A stretch of DNA of 33,597 nt from Acidimicrobiaceae bacterium. Its GTDB lineage: Bacteria > Actinomycetota > Acidimicrobiia > Acidimicrobiales > RAAP-2. This document shows positions 1-7,596 of the stretch, one piece after another (the stretch's first letter is position 1; the number at the start of each line of letters is the position of its first letter). Position numbers and translations under genes: made by a program. The stretch lies in assembly GCA_003163875.1 (NCBI GenBank), contig PLRK01000038.1, forward strand, positions 387 through 33,983, written 5' to 3'. The notes below the pieces were generated by a model that did not search any database, had not been told where the DNA came from, and was given only the letters and a program-made list of their open reading frames with translations.

Positions 1-967
1 CCTTCGCCGCCGTGTCTGGGGCGAAATCCACCGCTCTCGCGTGACCGGCGGCGATCATGATTGCTCGCTTCGCGTCATTGAACCAGACATCTCGCAGCAC
101 ATCGAGCGCCTCGTCGTCATTTGCGACGAGTGCGGCGGCTCCCGATAACAACTCGCGGTTGATGGATGTCGATCGAGCGAGCGTTGGCACTCCTGCGGAC
201 AACGACGCGATCGCAAAGGACGGGAACCGTGCGCCATCTGACATATGGAGCACCAGGCGTGCCGAGCCAATGGCGGCGCGGGCATCGCGCCGCGAAAGCG
301 AACGTATTGGCAGCCCGCTTGATCGAATCCGTTGACCAACGGCCGAGCTCGTCACCGCGACGAGGCGAGCACCGACGCTCTCGGTGAATTTCAAGAGCTC
401 GGGGGCAAGTTCCAAAAACGGCTTCCTCACTCCAGTGACATTCACGACGAGGTCGCCTCCGTTCTGCGTCGCGGCGACCAACGGCACGGCGGGCGGCACC
501 ACGACAATTTCACTTCGGCGCAGTTCGAGAACTTCCTGGACTTCGTGGCTTGCCGAACGACTCGACGCGACGAGGACGGCGCCGTGCTCCACAGCTCGGC
601 GGAGTTGCTTTATTCGTTGGTGCGCCCGCGACTCGCCTCGTAGCGGTCGAAGATCATCGACCGAGATAATGAGGGGAACCGATTTCGTCGGTGGGGTCAG
701 AATCCCCGCTACGTGCACGACGTCGACGTGGGGCAATCGACGATCAAGTGACGGACCCAGGCTGCGACGCCATAAGGGTGACCAAAGGCGGCGCAAATGA
801 ATGCTCACTTCGTTTCTCGACGTCGACGAATTGAGACTACGAAAGCGAAATAGCTCAACGCCGTCAATTTTGGCAAGCGCGTCGGCCAGATCGTCCATGG
901 TGTTGTCGAGTGACTCCAACGAGCCATCGAGATCTAAGCCGACTCGCAACTCGGACACATCACTCAC
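1..967 (-). CDS. Glycosyltransferase family 4 (GT-B) protein, 3' end cut by window edge
   Basis: I translated this open frame by hand on the minus strand. It runs without a stop from a GTG at 967 to the left edge, giving 322 codons, so only the C-terminal end is missing. The GTG overlaps the upstream stop as GTGA, which implies translational coupling to the serine hydrolase. The middle of the protein has the GT4 pattern of a strand ending in VASSRSASHEV followed by EIVVVPPAVP. The C-terminal third has RFPSFAIASLSAGVPTLA, then NRELLSGAAALVANDDEAL, which corresponds to the nucleotide-sugar binding segment of GT4 enzymes. The usual acidic E-x7-E pair is not obvious, because RFPSF replaces the common EGFGL. 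The donor and acceptor are unknown. The nearby mannose-1-phosphate guanylyltransferase makes a GDP-sugar or cell-envelope role plausible, but that is inference. Confidence 0.75.
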   Translation of the reverse strand, partial: MSDVSELRVGLDLDGSLESLDNTMDDLADALAKIDGVELFRFRSLNSSTSRNEVSIHLRRLWSPLWRRSLGPSLDRRLPHVDVVHVAGILTPPTKSVPLIISVDDLRPLRGESRAHQRIKQLRRAVEHGAVLVASSRSASHEVQEVLELRRSEIVVVPPAVPLVAATQNGGDLVVNVTGVRKPFLELAPELLKFTESVGARLVAVTSSAVGQRIRSSGLPIRSLSRRDARAAIGSARLVLHMSDGARFPSFAIASLSAGVPTLARSTSINRELLSGAAALVANDDEALDVLRDVWFNDAKRAIMIAAGHARAVDFAPDTAAK

Positions 968-1776
968 GAAGCGAGGGCCACCGTTCGCGCCGTACTCGTC
1001 CATTCGGGCCACAGTTCCACCGCCCACGGTCCGAAACCCTCTGTGCTCGTCGCGACCAATCCAATGTTCTCATCCACGTTCATCAACATCATCGCTCCGC
1101 TTTGGCCGAAATGACCAAAGCTCGACGCGAGCCACTCCCCCATCCAATGTCGTTTGTCGCCGCGCACTTCAGGGCCGAGTCCCCACGGGCAAGGCGTGAA
1201 TCGTCCAAAACCCGGAACGATGCCGTCGAGATCAGGGAGGAAGGGCTTGACGAAGCGATTGCGAGTCTCGAGTGAGATGCCATCTGCACGCAACCACGCA
1301 ACGCCCAGGCGCAAGAGGTCTTCGGTCGAACCAACGACACCCGACGACGGCCTTCCGTCGAGTCGTGCACTGCTCATTCCCAATCCTCGAAACACTCGGT
1401 CTTCAAGCCATTCGCTCGGACTATTGCCGTTGGTGACGACCTGCACCGCATGGTCGATGCCCGCGTTGGAATACACCCTCTTCGTTGCAATGGGCACCAT
1501 CGGGTCACCATCTTCGAGCCCCAGTCCACTCGAGTGACTCAAGAGATTCGACAAGGTCGCACCACGAGGCCCGAAATTCTCCGTGATCTGGTGCAGCCCC
1601 CAATCAACCTCGACGGCGAAAGCCATCGCGACCGCCATCTTGGAGACGGACGCCCAAGGTCGAACAACGTGCTGATCGCCCCCTTGCTCGACAATCTCGA
1701 GTGAGCCTGCACGCAATCGAAAGATCGCGTACGAAGGGTCACCGGGCCAACGGGCAATTAGCGGTGTCGTACTCAC
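964..1776 (-). CDS. Beta-lactamase-family serine hydrolase (class C / esterase-like)
   Basis: A 270-residue protein of the penicillin-binding / beta-lactamase fold. The SxxK catalytic tetrad is SVSK at residues 43-46, the YxN motif is YSN at 102-104, and the LLSHSSGL segment typical of this superfamily lies near residue 80. A candidate third motif (HFGQSG) sits near residue 230 in place of KTG or HTG. It is shorter than typical class C enzymes (about 350-400 residues), and I see no signal peptide, so it is probably a cytoplasmic esterase or amidase rather than a true beta-lactamase. The substrate cannot be read from sequence. It begins with GTG, 8 bases after a good -10 hexamer, so it may be leaderless. 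It is divergent from cofD with only 39 bases between the start codons, and the downstream glycosyltransferase overlaps its stop codon. Confidence 0.85.
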   Translation of the reverse strand: MSTTPLIARWPGDPSYAIFRLRAGSLEIVEQGGDQHVVRPWASVSKMAVAMAFAVEVDWGLHQITENFGPRGATLSNLLSHSSGLGLEDGDPMVPIATKRVYSNAGIDHAVQVVTNGNSPSEWLEDRVFRGLGMSSARLDGRPSSGVVGSTEDLLRLGVAWLRADGISLETRNRFVKPFLPDLDGIVPGFGRFTPCPWGLGPEVRGDKRHWMGEWLASSFGHFGQSGAMMLMNVDENIGLVATSTEGFGPWAVELWPEWTSTARTVALAS

Positions 1777-1784
1777 AACACTCG

Positions 1785-1790
1785 ATGTTA
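1785..1790 (-). promoter_or_regulatory. Predicted -10 element of the serine hydrolase gene (leaderless)
   Basis: On the minus strand the hexamer TAACAT lies 8 bases before the GTG start at 1776. That spacing would put the transcription start at or next to the start codon, and no Shine-Dalgarno sequence is visible. The same hexamer and spacing recur before the gene at 33539. Confidence 0.45.
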
Positions 1791-1802
1791 CCCAAGCGCC
1801 TC

Positions 1803-1808
1803 TAAGGT
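1803..1808 (+). promoter_or_regulatory. Predicted -10 element of cofD (leaderless)
   Basis: TAAGGT ends 7 bases before the GTG start of cofD. No Shine-Dalgarno sequence is present, so the mRNA probably begins at the start codon. The context CTAAGGTTCT is repeated exactly upstream of bS22 (27462-27471). Confidence 0.45.
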
Positions 1809-1815
1809 TCTTGAA

Positions 1816-2730
1816 GTGATATCCGTTCTCAGTGGTGGCGTGGGCGCAGCGCGACTCTTGCGTGCACTAAGCGCCGAGATTGCGCCCCAAGACATAAATG
1901 CCATCGTCAATGTTGGTGACGACCTTGTGCTGCACGGGCTGACCATCTGTCCTGACCTTGACACGATCACCTACACCCTCGCCGGACTCAACAATGAAAC
2001 GCTCGGATGGGGACTCAATGGCGAATCGTGGCGCGTGATGGACGAACTGGAGACGCTCGGCGGGGCATCATGGTTTCGCCTAGGCGACCGAGATCTTGCC
2101 ACCCATCTTTATCGAAGCCAGAGGCTTCTTGAGGGCGCCACCAAGACTGACGTGACCCGTGAGCTTTGCGAGCGTCACGGCGTCCAGGTACGCGTCTTGC
2201 CAGCGACGAATGACGACGTCGCCACAATCTTTGAGACGGAACGAGGTCGACTCAGTTTTCAGGATTACTTCGTGCGTCTCCGCCACGACGTGAAGGTCGA
2301 AAGCATCTCCATTCAAGGTGCCAGCACGGCCACGGTGACCAAGGAAGTCCTCGACGCTCTTCACGAAAGCTCGCGTATCATCATTGCGCCATCAAATCCT
2401 CTCATCTCCATTGATCCCATCCTTCAGCTTGGTGAAATCAAAGACATCTTGCGAGAACGTCGACGCGACGTCATTGCAATATCGCCCATCATCGATGGCG
2501 CCGCGCTCAAGGGACCCGCTGATCGTCTAATGCGCGAACTCGGCTACGAGGCCACATGTGTGGGCGTAGCCGATTTCTACGAAGGTCTCATCGCGACATT
2601 CGTCATCGACGAGCGCGACGCTGCATTGGCAGCTTCGATTTCCTCAAATGACGTCGATGTTCGCGTTACCACAACGATTATGCAAGACCCCCTCGACGCG
2701 CAGCGGCTCGCCCGAGCGGTGCTGGCATGA
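1816..2730 (+). CDS. cofD: 2-phospho-L-lactate transferase (CofD / FbiA), coenzyme F420 biosynthesis
   Basis: This enzyme joins the 2-phospholactate- or PEP-derived moiety from the guanylylated donor to the riboflavin precursor Fo, giving F420-0 or dehydro-F420-0. The 304-residue length is normal for the family. Family signatures are visible: an N-terminal SGGVGAARLL loop (residues 5-14), then NVGDD followed by the GLTICPDLDTITYTLAG stretch (about 35-60), which binds GDP and Fo. The C-terminal half carries IIAPSNPLISIDPIL, another CofD hallmark. The start is a GTG 7 bases after a -10-like hexamer. Its stop overlaps the cofE start as ATGA, so the two are translationally coupled. In mycobacteria fbiA-fbiB also sit beside a mannose-1-phosphate guanylyltransferase gene, as here. 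Confidence 0.95.
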   Translation: MISVLSGGVGAARLLRALSAEIAPQDINAIVNVGDDLVLHGLTICPDLDTITYTLAGLNNETLGWGLNGESWRVMDELETLGGASWFRLGDRDLATHLYRSQRLLEGATKTDVTRELCERHGVQVRVLPATNDDVATIFETERGRLSFQDYFVRLRHDVKVESISIQGASTATVTKEVLDALHESSRIIIAPSNPLISIDPILQLGEIKDILRERRRDVIAISPIIDGAALKGPADRLMRELGYEATCVGVADFYEGLIATFVIDERDAALAASISSNDVDVRVTTTIMQDPLDAQRLARAVLA

Positions 2731-3437
2731 ATGAACTGCGAATCATTCCCGTGCCGGGAGTTGGCAACATTGCCAAGGGGGACGATCTCGTAGGTGTCTT
2801 CATCGAGGCTACTGACGCCGCTTCGATTTCGTTGCTCGATACGGACCTCGTTATCATCACGAGCAAAGTGGTGTCCAAATCCGAAGGTCAGGTCGTCGCC
2901 TTCGACGGCAGTGAAGAGCACAAAGTGCGACTCGTCGAGCAAGAAGCCAAGCGAGTTTTGCGACGTCGAGGACCCTTGCGGATCACCGAATCACACCACG
3001 GCTTCGTCAGTGCGAACGCGGGCATCGATCTTTCCAACGCCGATGAGGGTACCGCGGTGCTCTTGCCCAAAGATCCCGACCGATCCGCCCGCCGATTTCG
3101 CAGCGAGCTTCGACGACGACGCAATGTTGATGTGGCCGTGATCATCACCGACACGTTCGGACGAGTTTGGCGAAATGGCGTCACGGACATTGCCCTCGGA
3201 AGCGCAGGTATCTTGCCGATCCTCGATCTGCGCGGAACGCGCGACGCGAACGGTCGTCAATTGGAAGCAACCGAAGTAGCGATCGCAGACGAGATTGCGG
3301 GGGCTGCGAATCTCGTGCTGGGTAAGGCAAAGGGGACACCCTTCGCAATCGTGCGGGGTCTCGACCCGTCCTACTTCGGCGACGGCTCGATCAGCGAACA
3401 TATGGTTCGGTCGCCTTTCGACGACCTCTTTCGCTGA
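2727..3437 (+). CDS. cofE: Coenzyme F420-0:L-glutamate ligase (CofE), single-domain
   Basis: CofE adds gamma-linked L-glutamates to F420-0 in a GTP- and metal-dependent reaction. The 236-residue protein has the family pattern: an N-terminal VPGVGNIAKGDDL, the conserved NAGIDLSNADEGTAVLLP block near residues 93-110, ITDTFGRVWRNG near 140-151, and a GTPFAIVRGL segment near the end. It stops where mycobacterial FbiB (about 450 residues) would continue into an FMN-binding nitroreductase-like domain, so the C-terminal reductase function is absent from this gene. The ATG overlaps the cofD stop (ATGA). The cofE stop (TGA, 3435-3437) abuts the stop of the convergent nucleotidyltransferase gene with no spacer. 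Confidence 0.94.
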   Translation: MNELRIIPVPGVGNIAKGDDLVGVFIEATDAASISLLDTDLVIITSKVVSKSEGQVVAFDGSEEHKVRLVEQEAKRVLRRRGPLRITESHHGFVSANAGIDLSNADEGTAVLLPKDPDRSARRFRSELRRRRNVDVAVIITDTFGRVWRNGVTDIALGSAGILPILDLRGTRDANGRQLEATEVAIADEIAGAANLVLGKAKGTPFAIVRGLDPSYFGDGSISEHMVRSPFDDLFR

Positions 3438-4463
3438 TTAATCACGTTCCAATCGCACGTCGCCCGATAGCAGCGAATGCGCCGCGACTTGCACCCCGCC
3501 GCCCACGACGCAGGTCGCGTCGAGATTCGCACCACGCCCAATGGTCGCGGCCGGGCCAATAATCGAGGACCGGACACTCGCACCCTCTTCAATCACCGCG
3601 CCCGGCAACAGCACGACCCGCTCGAGAACGACGTCAGAGCCAACCACGCAATCTCGATCGACAACGGCGTTACGCAAGATGGCGCTTCGATGGATGCTGG
3701 CGGTCGGTTCGGTCCACGAGCCGTCGATCACACCTTCGGCACCGTGTCCTCCAACCTTTCCCGTCATCAGGTCAACATTGGCTTGGAGAAACGCCTGAGG
3801 CGTGCCAGTGTCGAGCCAATAGGCTTCGTCGGACATCGCGAAGAGTACGCCATCGCCGGCCAACGCGGGAAATATCTCACGCTCCACACTGACTCGACCT
3901 TGCGCACTGATTCGACCGAGGACGCTCGGTTCGAAGATGTAGGTGCCCGCGTTGATCAAGTTCGTCGGCGCTTCGTCGCGCGGCGGTTTCTCCACGAAGG
4001 CAATGACGCGTCCTTCTGGTGTCGTCGGGACGACGCCAAAGCGACTCGGATCATCCACCGGATGAAGTGCAATCGTCGCTTGGGCTGCGTGGTGATGATG
4101 AAACGCAATGAGCCTTGTGATATCGAGATCAGTCAGCACGTCACCATTCACCACCAAGAAGGTCTCGTCAATGCCCGCAAAGTCAGCGGCGAAACGAATC
4201 GCTCCGGCGGTATCTAAGGGTTCGGGCTCGACGGCGTAGCTCACGTTGACGCCCGCGACGACGCCACTCGGATACGCCTCGATGAACTGGTCTGGCAGGT
4301 AGCCCAACGACAACACCGCGTCGCTGATGCCGTGTTCAGCGAGGGTACGAAACACGCATTCGATCATCGGGACCCCGACGAGTGGGAGCATCTGCTTGGG
4401 CGTTTCGTACGTCAAGGGACGAAGTCGTGTTCCTACGCCGCCGACCAAAATGATCGACTTCAA
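3438..4463 (-). CDS. Mannose-1-phosphate guanylyltransferase-like sugar nucleotidyltransferase
   Basis: A 341-residue NDP-sugar pyrophosphorylase. The N-terminal signature VGGVGTRLRPLTYETPKQMLP (positions 6-26) is the nucleotide-binding loop with the catalytic Arg and Lys; VVNGDVLTDLD holds the metal-binding Asp; FVEKP and the NAGTYIFEP sugar-binding segment follow. From about residue 255 there are left-handed beta-helix hexapeptide repeats. This architecture matches GDP-mannose pyrophosphorylases of the kind encoded beside fbiA/fbiB in M. tuberculosis. A glucose-1-phosphate thymidylyl- or uridylyl-transferase cannot be excluded by eye. It starts with TTG, 2 bases after the stop of the Thr-tailed membrane protein, so the two form an operon. 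GDP-mannose would supply glycan synthesis or protein mannosylation. Confidence 0.85.
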   Translation of the reverse strand: MKSIILVGGVGTRLRPLTYETPKQMLPLVGVPMIECVFRTLAEHGISDAVLSLGYLPDQFIEAYPSGVVAGVNVSYAVEPEPLDTAGAIRFAADFAGIDETFLVVNGDVLTDLDITRLIAFHHHHAAQATIALHPVDDPSRFGVVPTTPEGRVIAFVEKPPRDEAPTNLINAGTYIFEPSVLGRISAQGRVSVEREIFPALAGDGVLFAMSDEAYWLDTGTPQAFLQANVDLMTGKVGGHGAEGVIDGSWTEPTASIHRSAILRNAVVDRDCVVGSDVVLERVVLLPGAVIEEGASVRSSIIGPAATIGRGANLDATCVVGGGVQVAAHSLLSGDVRLERD

Positions 4464-4465
4464 GT

Positions 4466-5281
4466 TCAGCCCTTCGCGGTGGTAGTCGTCGTCTTGTCCG
4501 TCGTGGTCGTCACCGGAGCCACCGTCGTGGTCGTGGTGGCCGTGCCTGTCGTGGTGGTTGTCGTGCCCGCTGTCGTCGTTGTCGTGTTGGCGCTGGAAAT
4601 AATCGCCGCCGACATCTCATCGACTGTCGTTTGGGTGGGTGGCGATGGCGTCACGCCCTTGGGGTCGTAGGCCATTGTCACGCGCAAATACTGAGCGAAC
4701 TCGATGTTGTCAGGATTCGTCGTAATGGTGGGCGTGGTCTGGGACAGCGAGGTCCAGTACGCGTATTCCACCTGGCCAGACTGGCCCGCATACTTTGTGC
4801 CCGTGGGGCACGTCTGTCCATTTCGATACGTCGTCTTTGAGTCGGCGGTGCCTTTCGAATTTGGTATGGCCAACTCGTTCGAACTCGCGATAAGTCCAGG
4901 GAACTCGTTGGCAAACTGCCCTAGGGTGGCGTTTTTGCCTGCGTCAGCGGCCGAAGTGGGGTCGAGCTTGATGACATTGTCGGATTCAACCTTGAAACCG
5001 CCGGTCACCGTTGGATCGGCGGTGAGATACGGAAGAGTCGTACCGCACGCTTGCACCGCCAGAGCGCCGTACCACGTGGTGCCGATCGCTGGCGGCGATC
5101 CTTTCGCGGCCTTCGAAGGGTGTTGGTAATCGTAACGAGCTAATGCGGTGGCGACGAGACCGAGCACGACGATGACGAGCAAGATGCCGTAGTAGTTGCT
5201 CGGACGCGTCCTTTTGTATGCCTTGCCACCGCCGGCGGAGCCGACTCTACTTACCCATTTACCTGTTGCGCTTTTAGCCAC
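4466..5281 (-). CDS. Unknown membrane-anchored protein with poly-Thr C-terminal tail
   Basis: I do not recognise a named family. The 271-residue protein has a basic N-terminus, one transmembrane segment at about residues 30-47 (NYYGILLVIVVLGLVATALA), and an extracellular-type region of about 180 residues. That region has only two Cys, in QACGTTLPYL and NGQTCPTGTKY, and a YAYWTSLSQ segment. The last 40 residues are almost pure Thr. The orientation is therefore probably inside at the N-terminus with the body outside. The GTG start lies 7 bases after a TAGCGT -10-like hexamer and has no Shine-Dalgarno sequence. The gene is co-transcribed with the nucleotidyltransferase 2 bases downstream. The Thr tail resembles a cell-wall-spanning or O-glycosylated stalk, which is inference. 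Confidence 0.8.
   Translation of the reverse strand: MAKSATGKWVSRVGSAGGGKAYKRTRPSNYYGILLVIVVLGLVATALARYDYQHPSKAAKGSPPAIGTTWYGALAVQACGTTLPYLTADPTVTGGFKVESDNVIKLDPTSAADAGKNATLGQFANEFPGLIASSNELAIPNSKGTADSKTTYRNGQTCPTGTKYAGQSGQVEYAYWTSLSQTTPTITTNPDNIEFAQYLRVTMAYDPKGVTPSPPTQTTVDEMSAAIISSANTTTTTAGTTTTTTGTATTTTTVAPVTTTTDKTTTTTAKG
4469..4588 (-). repeat. Thr-codon low-complexity tract (C-terminal tail of the membrane protein)
   Basis: About 40 codons, nearly all ACC, ACG or ACA, encode runs of four to six Thr separated by Ala-Gly, Gly or Val-Ala-Pro-Val. It is a coding microsatellite-like tract that could vary in length by slippage. Confidence 0.85.
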
Positions 5282-5288
5282 GGGGGCA

Positions 5289-5294
5289 ACGCTA
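5289..5294 (-). promoter_or_regulatory. Predicted -10 element for the Thr-tailed protein / nucleotidyltransferase operon
   Basis: TAGCGT on the minus strand is 7 bases before the GTG at 5281. No ribosome binding site lies in between (the spacer is TGCCCCC), which suggests a leaderless transcript. Confidence 0.4.
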
Positions 5295-5323
5295 CTAAAG
5301 AATTAGATGATGCCGACGTCGCG

Positions 5324-5397
5324 TAGGGGCGAAGGGACTCGAACCCTCACTGGAGGCGGTTTAAGCGCCCTGCCTCTGCCAATTGGGCTACGCCCCC
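5324..5397 (-). tRNA. tRNA with anticodon UAA (leucine), short variable loop
   Basis: On the minus strand the sequence folds as a full cloverleaf of 74 nt: acceptor GGGGGCG paired with CGCCCCT; a 3-bp D stem GCC/GGC with an 11-nt loop ending AGA; anticodon stem GGGCG/CGCCT; loop CTTAAAC; variable loop CCAGT; T arm GAGGG-TTCGAGT-CCCTT; discriminator A. The anticodon is UAA, which reads UUA (Leu). The D-arm layout and A73 are leucine-like, but the variable region is only 5 nt, whereas standard tRNA-Leu is class II with a long arm. CCA is not encoded. I call it a tRNA with high confidence and its leucine identity with less. Confidence 0.85.
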
Positions 5398-5471
5398 ACG
5401 CACAAATGTCGCGATGTAACCGTAACGCATCCGAGATGCCTTCAAACTCAAGAATTCTTAAGTTCACTAAC

Positions 5472-5477
5472 TAGGCT
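5472..5477 (+). promoter_or_regulatory. Predicted -10 element of the NlpC/P60 gene (leaderless)
   Basis: TAGGCT is followed by ATTTTT and then the ATG at 5484, a 6-base spacing. No Shine-Dalgarno sequence is present. The surrounding stretch 5450-5483 is unusually AT-rich for the window, as expected of a promoter. Confidence 0.45.
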
Positions 5478-5483
5478 ATTTTT

Positions 5484-6653
5484 ATGATTCGCGTGCGTCG
5501 ACGGGGCACGACTCAATCAACTCCCCTCTTGGTGCTGGTGACTGTCGTCATCAGTTCGCTCTTCGTTCCGAGCGTCGCCCGCGCCGACACGATCGCCCAA
5601 ACCCAGGCCGAGATTGCGCAATTGTCGTCGGAGCTCTCCCAGCAGGAAAAGACGAGTGAAATCACCGCCAACGAATACGACGCCGATAAGGCCAACCTTG
5701 CGACACTCGACGAGAGCATCGTCAACTTGCAGACGAAGGAAAAGGTGAAGCACGCAGCGGTCACCACGACGTCGGCGAAATTGGTGACTGCGATTGTGCG
5801 TGCCTACGTCTACGGCGCCGCTGACGCGCAAATCATCGCTCTGTTCAATCAGGACGCGACGTCAAGTGATGCGCGCAGTGTCTACCAGGACCAGGTCATA
5901 GGTAATCTCACGCAACTGAAGAATACCTACGTCCAAGAGAAACACTCGCTCGATAAAACCATCAGTGAGGTCGCCGCTCAACGCGCCAAGGCCCAGCAAC
6001 AGACGAACGCGATTGAAGCACTCCTCGCCCAGAACGTGAAGAACGAGAAACAAACCCAGGCAACGCTTGATGTGGTTACCGCGAAACTAAAAACTGAGAT
6101 CATTGCCTACGAAATTAAAGTGGGCGTCGCAGCGGCAAGAGCAAAGAACACGGCTGGCGAGGAGGCCGCCGTCGCGGCGGCGTCGGCGGTGGGTGGTCAA
6201 AATGCGGCGAACGAAGTCATCGACGCCATCCAAGCTGCGCTACCCACCCTCATCTACGGCACACCGGCCGGTTCCGCTCAAGGTGAAGCGGCGTTGGCTG
6301 CTGCTAAGACGCAGATCGGCGTTCGATACGTGTGGGGAGGTGAGACACCCGGTCAGGGATTTGACTGTTCGGGATTGGTGCAGTGGGCGTGGGCCAAAGC
6401 GGGCTTCGTCATCCCGCGCACGACCGAATCGCAATGGGCGGCGCTGCGTCACATACCTCTAACGTCGCTGCAACCCGGCGACCTGCTGTTCTACTACAAC
6501 CTCGACGGTGACCACGAGGTCGATCACGTGGTGATGTACGCCGGCAGTGGGCCGTGGGGAACCAGCACGACCATCGCCGCCGCGCACACTGGCACGAACG
6601 TGAGTTTGGCGCCAATCTTCACGTTCGGTCTCGTCGGCGCCGCTCGCCCATAA
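5484..6653 (+). CDS. Secreted NlpC/P60 peptidoglycan endopeptidase with coiled-coil N-terminus (RipA-like)
   Basis: The 389-residue protein starts with a signal peptide: RVRRRG, then a hydrophobic stretch at about residues 14-30, with a likely cleavage after ARA near residue 34. Residues 35-230 are Gln/Glu/Lys/Ala-rich with heptad character and form a long coiled coil (IAQTQAEIAQLSSELSQQEK and following), as in RipA-type and PcsB-type hydrolases. The C-terminal 120 residues are an NlpC/P60 domain. The catalytic Cys is C295 in the FDCSGLVQWAW motif, the His is H348 in VDHVVMY, and the third polar residue is H368 in AAHTG. It should cleave D-Glu-meso-diaminopimelate bonds in stem peptides, probably at division septa. 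The next gene starts 10 bases downstream. The upstream neighbour is a divergent tRNA. Confidence 0.93.
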   Translation: MIRVRRRGTTQSTPLLVLVTVVISSLFVPSVARADTIAQTQAEIAQLSSELSQQEKTSEITANEYDADKANLATLDESIVNLQTKEKVKHAAVTTTSAKLVTAIVRAYVYGAADAQIIALFNQDATSSDARSVYQDQVIGNLTQLKNTYVQEKHSLDKTISEVAAQRAKAQQQTNAIEALLAQNVKNEKQTQATLDVVTAKLKTEIIAYEIKVGVAAARAKNTAGEEAAVAAASAVGGQNAANEVIDAIQAALPTLIYGTPAGSAQGEAALAAAKTQIGVRYVWGGETPGQGFDCSGLVQWAWAKAGFVIPRTTESQWAALRHIPLTSLQPGDLLFYYNLDGDHEVDHVVMYAGSGPWGTSTTIAAAHTGTNVSLAPIFTFGLVGAARP

Positions 6654-6663
6654 TGGTTCTCTC

Positions 6664-7596
6664 GTGAGTATCACCACTTCGATCGTCATACCCGCTTTCA
6701 ACGAGGCGTCTCGATTACAGAACGGCTTCGAACGATTACAACCCGTGCTCGAACTGCTCGGCGTGGACGTGACCGAGGTCATAATCGTCGACGACGGATC
6801 GACGGACGATACCTTGCACGTCGCCAACGACGTCTATGGGCACCTTCCCCATCGACTCTTCGTCCAACAACCTCGAAATTTCGGTAAAGGGGCCGCGGTG
6901 CGCCTCGGCATCAGTGTCGCTCGAGGTGACTACGTCATCGCCGCCGATGCTGACATGGCGATTCAACCCAGGCACTTTCCCGGGTTCATTGACGCGCTGC
7001 ATCGTGCACAACTCGCGCCGGGATCGCGCTCCGGCGAAGGGCGAATTCGCTACGAGTCCGTGTTGCGCACTTTCGCTGGTGACGTGTTTAGCTCGCTCGT
7101 ACATCACTATGCGCGCACGAAGGTACGCGATACGCAATGCGGCTGCAAGGGTTTCCAACTCGGAACGGCCCGCTTGCTCGCACTGTTAGGAATGATTGAC
7201 GGCTTTGCGTATGACGCTGAACTCTTCTATCTGTCGGATCAATTGCACCTGTCGATTGAACCAGTGAACGTCGAGTGGGATGATGTCCCTGGATCAACAG
7301 TGAAGATCGGTCGCGTGTTCTTCGACGTGCTCCGTGACCTTCGACATCTTCATCGGACGCACTACGAGAATCCCGTGGTCGTCTTATCGATCGACGCGAA
7401 CGTGGATGAGATCCGAAGAATCTCTCGTGAGGCTCGCGTTCAAGGTCTCGTTCTCGCGCGTGGAAGCGAAGATTCTCTCCTCGTGCTGCCACGTGACGCG
7501 GCGTTGGGTGGCGTCAGCATCGCCCAAGGCCTTCACGGCACTCTTCGCACGACTGGCATTGAATCCTTGCGCGAGAGGACCCTCGAGCCGATTTAA
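6664..7596 (+). CDS. Family 2 glycosyltransferase, polyprenyl-phosphate sugar synthase-like
   Basis: This 310-residue protein has a GT-A fold. SIVIPAFNEASRL at the N-terminus begins the nucleotide-binding fold, VIIVDDGSTDDTL (about residues 39-51) carries the first acidic motif, and AADADMAI near residue 99 is the DxD-type metal/nucleotide motif. NFGKGAAVRLG and DTQCGCKGFQLG are typical of the dolichol-phosphate mannose / glucose synthase branch (Dpm1 / Alg5). There are no membrane helices. The C-terminal 80 residues (after HYENPVVVLSID) are a non-catalytic extension that I do not recognise. The likely reaction transfers mannose or glucose to a polyprenyl phosphate on the inner face of the membrane. 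GTG start. Its stop (TAA) overlaps the convergent acetyltransferase stop by 4 bases. Confidence 0.85.
   Translation: MSITTSIVIPAFNEASRLQNGFERLQPVLELLGVDVTEVIIVDDGSTDDTLHVANDVYGHLPHRLFVQQPRNFGKGAAVRLGISVARGDYVIAADADMAIQPRHFPGFIDALHRAQLAPGSRSGEGRIRYESVLRTFAGDVFSSLVHHYARTKVRDTQCGCKGFQLGTARLLALLGMIDGFAYDAELFYLSDQLHLSIEPVNVEWDDVPGSTVKIGRVFFDVLRDLRHLHRTHYENPVVVLSIDANVDEIRRISREARVQGLVLARGSEDSLLVLPRDAALGGVSIAQGLHGTLRTTGIESLRERTLEPI

Noticed and set aside
3477-4217. 246-codon plus-strand open frame
   Set aside because: It is antisense to the nucleotidyltransferase, which has full family motifs.
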